Part shown: one piece after another, positions 34,603 through 41,717 of the stretch
Numbering within the stretch: position 1 is the stretch's first letter
How the letters are laid out: each line of letters starts with the position of its first letter
Translations under genes and position numbers: made by a program
NCBI RefSeq assembly: GCF_051201035.1
Contig: NZ_JBPODR010000015.1
Location: 1-59,701, forward strand
Direction of reading: 5' to 3'
DNA length: 59,701 nt
From: Thermoanaerobacterium thermosulfurigenes
GTDB taxonomy: Bacteria > Bacillota > Thermoanaerobacteria > Thermoanaerobacterales > Thermoanaerobacteraceae
The notes under the pieces: model-generated
What the model saw: only the letters and a program-made list of their open reading frames with translations
Database searches by the model: none
Told to the model about the DNA's origin: nothing

Positions 34603-35244
34603 ATGAAAATACGGTATTTTGGACATTCATGCTTCAAGATAACATTAGAAAATGGTATAAGCATAGTGACAGATCCATTTGATCAGACTGTAGGATATCC
34701 GCTGCCTGAGACAGAAGCCGACATTGTGACATCATCTCATTCTCATTTTGACCACAATTACTTTAAAGCTGTAAAGGGTGACTTTAAAATCGTGAATACT
34801 CCTGGTGAACATGATGTAGATGGTGTTCACATAAAAGGAGTAAGTGTATTTCACGATGACGAGCATGGTGCTAAAAGAGGGAAGAACATAATATTCGTAA
34901 TAGAGGCTGATGGCATGAAAGTGTGCCATGCAGGGGATCTTGGACACATACTTACAGACGATATGGTGAAAGAAGTAGGGGATGTTGACGTATTGATGGT
35001 GCCAGTTGGTGGGTATTACACGATTGATGATAGACAGGCAGTAAAAGTAGTTGAGCAGCTTAAACCAAAGTTGACCATTGCAATGCACTTTAGGACAAGC
35101 AACGTTAATTTGCCGATTGAGACGGAGGATAATTTCTTGAAGATGACAGGCGGACGGAAGATACAGTCTAATGAAATTGAAATTGACAGAAATTACTTAG
35201 AAGGCAGAAAAGATGTAATCGCTTTGAATTATAAAGATTCCTAA
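34603..35244 (+). CDS. Metal-dependent hydrolase, UPF0173 metallo-beta-lactamase fold
   Basis: The 213-residue protein has the MBL-fold metal motif SHSHFDHNY (His-x-His-x-Asp-His) at about residues 46-54, and further metal ligands in TPGEHDVDG, CHAGDLGH and MHFRTSN. UPF0173 members resemble UlaG-like lactonases, but no substrate is known. GGAGGTG precedes the ATG. It is separate from argS by a terminator and followed by the structured RNA candidate. Confidence 0.87.
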   Translation: MKIRYFGHSCFKITLENGISIVTDPFDQTVGYPLPETEADIVTSSHSHFDHNYFKAVKGDFKIVNTPGEHDVDGVHIKGVSVFHDDEHGAKRGKNIIFVIEADGMKVCHAGDLGHILTDDMVKEVGDVDVLMVPVGGYYTIDDRQAVKVVEQLKPKLTIAMHFRTSNVNLPIETEDNFLKMTGGRKIQSNEIEIDRNYLEGRKDVIALNYKDS

Positions 35245-35261
35245 ATTTACCACATGTTTTT

Positions 35262-35747
35262 AAGTATATTATGTCGTAATCGGGACAATATAATATCGTA
35301 AGGTTCGCAATGGTTGAGCCAAGATCATATAAGGACGAAAGTTCTTAGATGATCGGCCAAAGATTGATATTGGATCAAGTGGTCCAATATCAGTCGGCGG
35401 GCAGACTGTAATATGTCTTGTAAGGCTTTATATTAGTCATATAGATTAATATAAGGTTAAAAGAGATGTATTATAGTCGAGCTAAGATCATTATAAGTTC
35501 CGCAGGCCAGATGTATAGCTTAGCGTTGTACTTAGGCTGGAGGTCTAATATAGTCGAGAGATTATATTAGGTTTCTAAGGTATTTATAATGGTCGAGCAA
35601 AGGTTTATATAGGTTTTGAGATGCTTGTATTAAGTCATAAGGTTTGATTTAATACAGGTGTGCAAAGATTTATATAGGCTGAAGCGAAGATCATTGCGAG
35701 CCTTTTTATATATAATCATGGAGACGGTTATGGCCGTCTCTTTTTTT
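35262..35747 (+). ncRNA. Candidate large structured non-coding RNA, unassigned class
   Basis: About 480 nt hold no ORF of useful size, but extensive pairing is visible by eye. A 15-bp helix closes the domain: 35300-35314 with 35690-35704 (two G-U pairs), continued by 35317-35320 with 35677-35680. Inside are: a two-part hairpin capped by GAAA (35323-35328/35349-35354 and 35331-35336/35341-35346); a 13-bp hairpin 35362-35374/35383-35395; hairpins 35426-35435/35447-35456, 35471-35475/35492-35496, 35545-35552/35563-35570, 35582-35588/35608-35614, and 35624-35633/35649-35658. Before the closing helix is 35266-35272/35290-35296. The loops of these AT-rich hairpins begin GUCGUA, GUCAUA, GUCGAG, GUCGAG, (AUG)GUCGAG and GUCAUA. 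GCTAAG (35481-35486) can pair with CTTAGC (35519-35524), and GCAAAGRTTTATATAGG occurs twice, 65 nt apart (35597, 35662). A terminator ends it. A weak promoter candidate lies at 35246-35272 (TTTACC, TATTAT). It does not look like tmRNA, RNase P, SRP RNA, 6S or a CRISPR array. The strand is inferred from the terminator. Confidence 0.75.
35721..35747 (+). terminator. Terminator of the candidate RNA
   Basis: GAGACGG (35721-35727), a 6-base loop and CCGTCTC (35734-35740) are followed by seven T. Confidence 0.9.
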
Positions 35748-35750
35748 GTG

Positions 35751-35782
35751 ACAAAAGTCATATACAAGTAGTGACTTTTTGT
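35751..35782. promoter_or_regulatory. Inverted repeat upstream of the ABC operon
   Basis: ACAAAAGTCA (35751-35760) and TGACTTTTTGT (35772-35782) form an imperfect inverted repeat between the RNA terminator and the transporter genes. It could be the operator for the NarL-type regulator encoded downstream; no evidence beyond position. Confidence 0.35.
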
Positions 35783-35846
35783 ACTTAATAAAGATCAATT
35801 TTTGTTATATGATTTAAACGTAAGATTCAAATAAAGGAGAATGTTT

Positions 35847-36782
35847 ATGAAAGCTGTGAAATTTGAAAGATTGACCAAAAGATTTGGGGACTTAGTGGCA
35901 ATTGACAATGTAAATCTTGAAATTGAAGAAGGAGAGATTTACGGCTTTTTAGGTCCAAATGGTGCTGGCAAAAGTACAGCTATAAATATAATATGCGGGC
36001 TTTTGAAGATAGACAGCGGAAAAGTCTATGTGATGGAGAGGGACATAAAAAGAGAGCCTGATTTCGCTAAAATGAATATTGGCGTTGTGCCACAGGACAT
36101 TGCTATCTATGGAGAACTGTCCGCATACGAAAATGTAAGCTTTTTTGCAAGTCTTTACGGACTTAAAGGCAGAGAACTTAAAGAAAGTGTTGACATGGCG
36201 TTGGAATTCGTAGGTCTACAAGACAAAGCAAATTGGATGGCAAATAAATTTTCGGGAGGAATGAAAAGGCGACTTAATATAGCATGTGCGATAGCGCATA
36301 AGCCGAAGATAATAATATTGGACGAACCTACAGTCGGCATAGATCCTCAATCAAGAAATCATATTTTAGAATCTGTGAAAAAGCTAAATGAGATGGGAAG
36401 CACTGTAATATACACAAGCCATTACATGGAGGAAGTTGAAGCCATATGCACGAAAATCTCCATAATCGATCATGGAAAGATAATTGCCGAGGGCACTAAA
36501 GAAGAGCTTAAATCAATCATTACAGATACGAATACGGTGATGATAACTGTCACTTCAGTGGCGAATATAGATGAAAACAAACTTAAAGCTATTAACGGAG
36601 TAAAAAGCATTGATATAGATGAAAATACGGTAAAAATCGTAAGCTATAGGGATGTCAGCAACCTTGACAAGATAATTCACTACTTTACATCTGATGGCAT
36701 AGCTATCAAAAACATTGAGACACAGACGCCTGATTTAGAAACGGTATTTCTGACGCTTACAGGTAGAAAATTAAGAGATTAA
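35847..36782 (+). CDS. ABC transporter ATP-binding protein (LnrL-like)
   Basis: The 311-residue ATPase has Walker A GPNGAGKST, signature FSGGMKRRLN, Walker B IIILDEPTVGIDPQ and the switch histidine in YTSHYMEE, with a C-terminal extension typical of drug-export ATPases. ATG at 35847 fits AAAGGAGA (35833-35840). It is followed by two ABC-2 permeases, a histidine kinase and a NarL-type regulator. This five-gene order matches LnrLMN/LnrJK of Bacillus subtilis, which exports linearmycin-type polyenes. The substrate here is inferred by analogy. Confidence 0.88.
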   Translation: MKAVKFERLTKRFGDLVAIDNVNLEIEEGEIYGFLGPNGAGKSTAINIICGLLKIDSGKVYVMERDIKREPDFAKMNIGVVPQDIAIYGELSAYENVSFFASLYGLKGRELKESVDMALEFVGLQDKANWMANKFSGGMKRRLNIACAIAHKPKIIILDEPTVGIDPQSRNHILESVKKLNEMGSTVIYTSHYMEEVEAICTKISIIDHGKIIAEGTKEELKSIITDTNTVMITVTSVANIDENKLKAINGVKSIDIDENTVKIVSYRDVSNLDKIIHYFTSDGIAIKNIETQTPDLETVFLTLTGRKLRD

Positions 36783-36794
36783 GGTGGATTGATC

Positions 36795-37910
36795 ATGAGA
36801 GTATTAAAAATCGCATTGAGAGAAATAAAGGGAAATTTTAGAAGTAAGAAAGCTATGGTATTCATGGTTTTATTTCCCATAGTCCTTATGACTATATTAG
36901 GTTTTGCTTTTTCAAATACATTTAATGGAGATCACAAAATAAGCAATATCAGCGTAGAATACACAGATAACGGAAGCAAAGAGCTATCGAAAGGATTTAA
37001 TAATTTTGTGGATAGCTGTGAGAAGCTGGGGATAAGGTTTCATGAGGTGAAAGAAATAGCCAGTGGCATAAACGATGTTAGAAATGCCAAGTATGCGGGT
37101 TACATTGTCTTGAGAGGAAATAATATAGTATTTTATAAAAATGACAGAGACTCTATTGATACAAACATTGTTGAGACAATTCTCAAAGCTTTTGTCGACA
37201 GATTTAATGTTGTTGCTGTCGTGGCAAAGGAAAGTCCACAATCATTATCAAAAATAAATGTGAGTGACAATCACGACTTTACAGAAATAGTGTCGTTAAA
37301 TGGTGAGAGACAGCCGTCTTCTTACGATTACTATTCAATCACCATGTTGACGTTAATCATACTCTACGGCTCTATAAGCGGTATTTACTCTATAAACAGT
37401 GAGAGAGTGAGAAATACGGGCAATAGAATGCTTACAACCCTTGCTAAAAAACATGAGATATTATTTGGAAAAATTTTAGGTTCATCTCTATCAGTTTTTT
37501 TGCAGTCAATTTTAGTTTTTCTGTACAGCAAGTTTATACTTAAAGCTTATTGGGGTAATGATATATACACAATCGCACTGATAATAATAAGTGAGATCAT
37601 ATTTTCGATAAGTCTTGGAATTTGCCTGGGATTTTTATTTAAAAATAGCGGCGTTGCATCAGGCATTGTCAATGCGATAATTCCTTTTATAGCATTTTTG
37701 GGCGGTTCTTATTTTTCAGTAGATTCTGCGGAAGCCTTATTTAAAAATTTGTCCAACATATCACCTGTAAAATGGACAAATTCAGCCATATTAAATGTGG
37801 CTTTTGCCAATAACTACAATGACGTATTAACAGCGATAGTCATTAATTTGGCATGTGCTTTTGTTTTCGTGTTTTTAGCCGCTTATTTGTTCCGAAAGGA
37901 GGCTTTCTAA
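36795..37910 (+). CDS. ABC-2 type permease (LnrM-like)
   Basis: The 371-residue protein has the ABC-2/DrrB architecture: one N-terminal transmembrane helix (FMVLFPIVLMTILGFAF), a large extracytoplasmic domain (about residues 40-175), then five helices. ATG at 36795 follows AAGGTGG by 7 bases. It probably forms a heterodimeric channel with the next permease. Confidence 0.83.
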   Translation: MRVLKIALREIKGNFRSKKAMVFMVLFPIVLMTILGFAFSNTFNGDHKISNISVEYTDNGSKELSKGFNNFVDSCEKLGIRFHEVKEIASGINDVRNAKYAGYIVLRGNNIVFYKNDRDSIDTNIVETILKAFVDRFNVVAVVAKESPQSLSKINVSDNHDFTEIVSLNGERQPSSYDYYSITMLTLIILYGSISGIYSINSERVRNTGNRMLTTLAKKHEILFGKILGSSLSVFLQSILVFLYSKFILKAYWGNDIYTIALIIISEIIFSISLGICLGFLFKNSGVASGIVNAIIPFIAFLGGSYFSVDSAEALFKNLSNISPVKWTNSAILNVAFANNYNDVLTAIVINLACAFVFVFLAAYLFRKEAF

Positions 37911-37912
37911 TC

Positions 37913-39055
37913 GTGAGAAATGTTTTTCTTCTCGTAAAGAATACTTTAAAATTGTTTTTCAGGAGAAAAGGGAATTTGATTTATATACTGTTGTCGGTTT
38001 TAATACCTTTTGTAGTTTTGACGTTGAATCTGTCCGGTAGTTCAAAATTAGCTATTGGAGTCATAAACAACGACACAGGTACATTATCAAAAGACTTAGT
38101 AAACTCATTTAAAGATTCTCAAAAGTTCAAAGTTGTCAATATTGATGAAAACAATTTGGATAAATACGTTACAAAAGGCAATATCGATTTTGCAATTATA
38201 TTTCCGAAAGATTTCAGCAAAAATGTAATTGAAGATAAACCTTTAAAAGTTCAAATCGTGTCCATCAAAGGCAAAGAAGTCGCATTAGCCGTAAAAAATT
38301 ATGTTGATGAATACATCAGCAATTTAAAATACCTGTCGATTTCTTCTAATGGCGATAGTAGCATTTTTTATAAAATGTATCAAGAATACGAAAAAAATGC
38401 CTTGGTAAAGTTAGGCGAATACACAGTTAAAGACAAAAGCGTGATCAACGATATAATGACACGCAGCGTAGGAATGTTTATAATGTTTTTGATGATGGGA
38501 ACAAGCAGGATAGCAGAGCTTATGCTTCAGGAAAAACGAGATAAAACTTACTCCAGGATATGCGCTGCACCCGTCAAATCCATTGTATATGCACTAAGCA
38601 ACTTTATAGTGAATATGATAGTGACTTTGTTTCAGATAGAGATGATCATGTTGCTTTTGGCTGTGTTTCTGAAGCTGCCTTTTGATAAATCTCTTTTAGA
38701 AATATTTGTAATTCTTATTGCATTTGGGCTATCTGCTATAGGGCTTAGTATGCTTATCGTAGCATTTAGCGATTCTACTGCTCAATCCGGAGGATTATCG
38801 ACATTGATAATAACTCCAAGCTGTATGTTGGGAGGCGCTTTTTGGCCTATCGAAGTCATGCCAAAGATTTTCCAAAAAGTTTCCTATTTTATGCCGCAAA
38901 GATGGGCTATTGATGCCATAACAAAAATAGAAGGTGCAACGTCCAGTAGTGGTGTATTGCCAAATATTTTTATATTGCTGGCATTCTCCCTAACTTTTAT
39001 ACTAATTGCATCGTATAAAATGAAGATGTCTAATAAAACGGCGGATTTTGTATAA
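37913..39055 (+). CDS. ABC-2 type permease (LnrN-like)
   Basis: The 380-residue permease has the same architecture as the preceding one (N-terminal helix, extracytoplasmic domain, five C-terminal helices including GGAFWPIEVMP). GTG at 37913, two bases after the previous stop, follows AAAGGAGG and fits the start MRNVFLLVKNTLKLFFRRKGN better than in-gene upstream ATGs. It ends the transporter unit with a small hairpin. Confidence 0.83.
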   Translation: MRNVFLLVKNTLKLFFRRKGNLIYILLSVLIPFVVLTLNLSGSSKLAIGVINNDTGTLSKDLVNSFKDSQKFKVVNIDENNLDKYVTKGNIDFAIIFPKDFSKNVIEDKPLKVQIVSIKGKEVALAVKNYVDEYISNLKYLSISSNGDSSIFYKMYQEYEKNALVKLGEYTVKDKSVINDIMTRSVGMFIMFLMMGTSRIAELMLQEKRDKTYSRICAAPVKSIVYALSNFIVNMIVTLFQIEMIMLLLAVFLKLPFDKSLLEIFVILIAFGLSAIGLSMLIVAFSDSTAQSGGLSTLIITPSCMLGGAFWPIEVMPKIFQKVSYFMPQRWAIDAITKIEGATSSSGVLPNIFILLAFSLTFILIASYKMKMSNKTADFV

Positions 39056-39057
39056 TT

Positions 39058-39081
39058 TAAGGCTTTAAGCCTTATTTTTTT
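39058..39081 (+). terminator. Weak terminator after the ABC genes
   Basis: TAAGGC (39058-39063) and GCCTTA (39069-39074) form a 6-bp stem with a 5-base loop, and seven T follow. Partial readthrough into the two-component genes is possible. Confidence 0.65.
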
Positions 39082-39141
39082 ATGGTGCAATTATAACCAT
39101 TTTGGGATAAAATATAATTAGTCTATTGAGGAGATATTTTT

Positions 39142-40251
39142 ATGGAAATGTGGGTTATTGCGACAAAATTGATCATTGTTTTATACATTATTATAAAATA
39201 CATATACATAGAAGCGGCTACATATCCGGCAGAGTTTGTAGCATTCATTCTTTTATATATATGTATCAATATGGCGTATTATTTAGCAGATAGAAAGAAT
39301 ATAAAAAAGCTTATGCTGCTTATATCCATTGGCTTATTGCTATTTTCGTATAATCATGTTAGCAATTTTTTTGTGTTTTTAGTTCCAGTTAATATTTACG
39401 AGATATTTTCAGGATTGATTACTGATTTGTTTAGCCTTATTATTTCGCTTTCAATTATGATGTTCATTAAAAGCGAATTAATACCAGAATATATTATTGT
39501 GTTGTTGATGTCGTATCTTATATCATATCTTGCCAAAAGGTCATACGAAAAATTAGAAAGCTTAAAAAGGAAGAATGAGGAGTTAAGATGGAAAATACAG
39601 GATTTATACATAAGAATAGATAAAAATGAAGAGTATGAAAGGCAGCTTAAATACACTACACAGTTAGAAGAAAGAAATAGGCTGTCCCAGAGAATCCACG
39701 ACGATATTGGGCATACAATATCAGGAAGTTTGATGCAGTTAGAAGCTTCGAAGCTTTTAATGGATAGAAACAAAGATGATGCAAAAAGGATGATCCAAAG
39801 CACCATAGATACTTTGCGAAATGGACTTGAAAGCATAAGAATTGCATTAAGGGAGATAAAACCACCACTGGAACAGATGGGGCTTAACAGATTGAAGCTT
39901 GTTTTGGATGATTTCGCGTTAAAGACTCATATTTCTGCAAATCTAAAATACACTGGTATTATTGATAAGATTACATATTCACAGTGGAATATCATAATGG
40001 AAAATGTAAAAGAATTGTTAACAAACGCCATGAAATATTCAAAGGCTACTAAAGTTTCTTTAACCATTGATGTGCTTAATAAATTTATTAAGGTAGAGAT
40101 GAAAGATAATGGCGTTGGCACAGATGTTGTAAGAAAAGGACTTGGGCTTAAGGGCATCGAGGAGAGATGCGAAAGCATTGGAGGAAAAGTCATTATAGAT
40201 GGTTCAAATGGATTTTCGGTGATATTTTTGCTTCCATTGGAGGGATGTTGA
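39142..40251 (+). CDS. Sensor histidine kinase, NarX/LiaS type (LnrJ-like)
   Basis: The 369-residue kinase has about five to six N-terminal membrane segments (residues 5-130), a coiled region and a HisKA_3 dimerisation domain with ERNRLSQRIHDDIGHTISG (phospho-accepting His near residue 186), followed by an HATPase domain (ELLTNAMKYSKAT, DNGVG, GLGLKGIEER). The short loops between helices suggest an intramembrane sensor of membrane stress or of a lipophilic compound. The stop codon abuts the regulator start. Confidence 0.9.
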   Translation: MEMWVIATKLIIVLYIIIKYIYIEAATYPAEFVAFILLYICINMAYYLADRKNIKKLMLLISIGLLLFSYNHVSNFFVFLVPVNIYEIFSGLITDLFSLIISLSIMMFIKSELIPEYIIVLLMSYLISYLAKRSYEKLESLKRKNEELRWKIQDLYIRIDKNEEYERQLKYTTQLEERNRLSQRIHDDIGHTISGSLMQLEASKLLMDRNKDDAKRMIQSTIDTLRNGLESIRIALREIKPPLEQMGLNRLKLVLDDFALKTHISANLKYTGIIDKITYSQWNIIMENVKELLTNAMKYSKATKVSLTIDVLNKFIKVEMKDNGVGTDVVRKGLGLKGIEERCESIGGKVIIDGSNGFSVIFLLPLEGC

Positions 40252-40896
40252 ATGCCGATTAAAATACTTATTGCCGACGATGATTCTCTTATTAGAGAAA
40301 GTCTTAAGATCATATTAGAAATGGATAAAGACTTTGAAGTGCTGTCTTGCGTTGACGATGGGTTAAAAGCTTTAAACTACTGCTTAAAACACGACGTGGA
40401 TGTTGCGTTGATAGACGTTAGAATGCCTGTAATGAACGGTGTGCAGGCATCTTACGAAATATGCAGTCGTACAAAGACAAAAGTTTTGATACTTACCACA
40501 TTTGACGACGATGAATACATAGTAGATGCCATAAAGAGCGGTGCAAAAGGATATCTTTTAAAGAACAATTCTCCTGAAAACATAAAGAATGCCATAAAAA
40601 TGGTTTATGCAGGCAATTCAGTTATACAGGATGTGGTTCTTGACAAGATTAAGGAAGGAATCCGTAAGTGCGATGATTCAAAAATTGACATGTCAATGTT
40701 CACAAAAAGAGAAATAGAAATAATGGATCTCATATCGAAAGGACTTTCCAACAAAGAAATTGCTGATAAACTTTTTATTTCAGAAGGAACCGTGAAAAAC
40801 TATATATCGTCTATACTTGATAAGACATCCCTTCAGCATAGGACGCAGATCGCCATTTATTATTTAAATGGAAAAGAAAAAAACCAGTTTAAATGA
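40252..40896 (+). CDS. NarL/FixJ-family response regulator (LnrK-like)
   Basis: The 214-residue regulator has a receiver domain with phospho-acceptor Asp55 (ALIDVRMPVMNG), acidic pocket DDD near residue 10, the conserved Lys in GAKGYLLK, and a LuxR-type HTH at about residues 147-205 (TKREIEIMDLISKGLSNKEIADKLFISEGTVKNYIS). It starts directly after the kinase stop codon. It likely controls the upstream ABC genes. Confidence 0.92.
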   Translation: MPIKILIADDDSLIRESLKIILEMDKDFEVLSCVDDGLKALNYCLKHDVDVALIDVRMPVMNGVQASYEICSRTKTKVLILTTFDDDEYIVDAIKSGAKGYLLKNNSPENIKNAIKMVYAGNSVIQDVVLDKIKEGIRKCDDSKIDMSMFTKREIEIMDLISKGLSNKEIADKLFISEGTVKNYISSILDKTSLQHRTQIAIYYLNGKEKNQFK

Positions 40897-40916
40897 CATC
40901 GATATTGTGGTATACT
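40888..40916 (+). promoter_or_regulatory. Candidate promoter of the TIM-barrel gene
   Basis: TTTAAA, 17 bp, TATACT, with TGG as an extended -10. It lies at the end of the response regulator gene. Confidence 0.4.
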
Positions 40917-40957
40917 ACAATATGCCCTTTAAAACTTTATTTTTGGAGGTGATATGT

Positions 40958-41629
40958 ATGGATAATTTGTCAATACCTGAGATAGTGTCGCCTTTGAGAC
41001 AGAAGATGGTTAGAGTTCCGGAGGTTATACAAAATGTTTCAGGCATAAAAATACATGGAAAAGTGATAAAGTCAATACTTTTTACTACAGACATAGCTAT
41101 AATAAGAAACACAAATGCAAATGCCATATTAGCAGTTTATCCTTTTACACCACAGCCTGTCATTACACACGCTATAATTATGGCGTCAGACATTCCTGTG
41201 TTTAGCGGTGTCGGCGGTGGACTTACACAAGGCAAGAGAGTGGTCAATTTGGCACTTGATGCGGAATTCCAAGGCGCTATGGGTGTTGTCGTCAATGCAC
41301 CTACTGCAAATGATATAATCAAAAAGATAAGGGCTACAATCGACATACCGATAATAGTAACCATCGTCTCAGAAAATGAAGACATAAAAGGCCGCGTAGA
41401 TGCAGGGGCAACGATTTTAAATATTTCAGGTGCAAAAAAGACGCCGCAGATTGTGAAAAGGGTAAGAGACATTTGCCCAAATATACCGATAATTGCCACA
41501 GGAGGGCCTACAGATGAGACGATAATGGAGACGATAGAAGCTGGTGCAAATGCTATTTCGTACACACCCCCAACAAATGCGGAGATATTTTCACACGTAA
41601 TGGATAAATACAGAGAGGAAAGGCAGTAA
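40958..41629 (+). CDS. Alpha/beta-barrel protein, uncharacterised hydrolase-like
   Basis: The 223-residue protein looks like a TIM barrel related to KDPG aldolase/ribulose-phosphate-binding folds: repeating beta-alpha units with VFSGVGGGLTQGKR, VVVNAPTANDIIKKI, AGATILNISGAKK, and a phosphate-binding-like IIATGGPTDETIMETIEAGANAI. Annotated relatives in thermophilic clostridia are simply called hydrolase. Catalytic residues cannot be assigned. ATG at 40958 follows GGAGGT. Confidence 0.65.
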   Translation: MDNLSIPEIVSPLRQKMVRVPEVIQNVSGIKIHGKVIKSILFTTDIAIIRNTNANAILAVYPFTPQPVITHAIIMASDIPVFSGVGGGLTQGKRVVNLALDAEFQGAMGVVVNAPTANDIIKKIRATIDIPIIVTIVSENEDIKGRVDAGATILNISGAKKTPQIVKRVRDICPNIPIIATGGPTDETIMETIEAGANAISYTPPTNAEIFSHVMDKYREERQ

Positions 41630-41658
41630 AAATAGTAAAATATATAAATAAATTGATA

Positions 41659-41687
41659 TTGATAAATAATTAATAATGATTTATAAT
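41659..41687 (+). promoter_or_regulatory. Promoter of the kimA-like gene
   Basis: TTGATA, 17 bp, TATAAT. No ydaO-type c-di-AMP riboswitch fits in the 30 bases between this promoter and the gene. Confidence 0.65.
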
Positions 41688-41717
41688 AGGTTATTATTAA
41701 TAAGCGGAGGCGTTATG

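Noticed and set aside
35262..35720. CRISPR array, because of recurring short motifs
   Set aside because: The repeated parts are hairpin loops and short boxes with variable spacing and different stems; there is no uniform repeat-spacer periodicity and no cas gene nearby.
35262..35747. tmRNA, RNase P RNA, SRP RNA, 6S RNA or group II intron
   Set aside because: None of the diagnostic sequences (tRNA-like CCA end, RNase P core, SRP Alu or GNAR loops, domain V) could be found, and the loop pattern is different.
35262..35747. OLE RNA
   Set aside because: Size and host type would fit, but there is no OLE-associated membrane protein gene beside it and the neighbours are not those usual for OLE. Not excluded without a covariance search.
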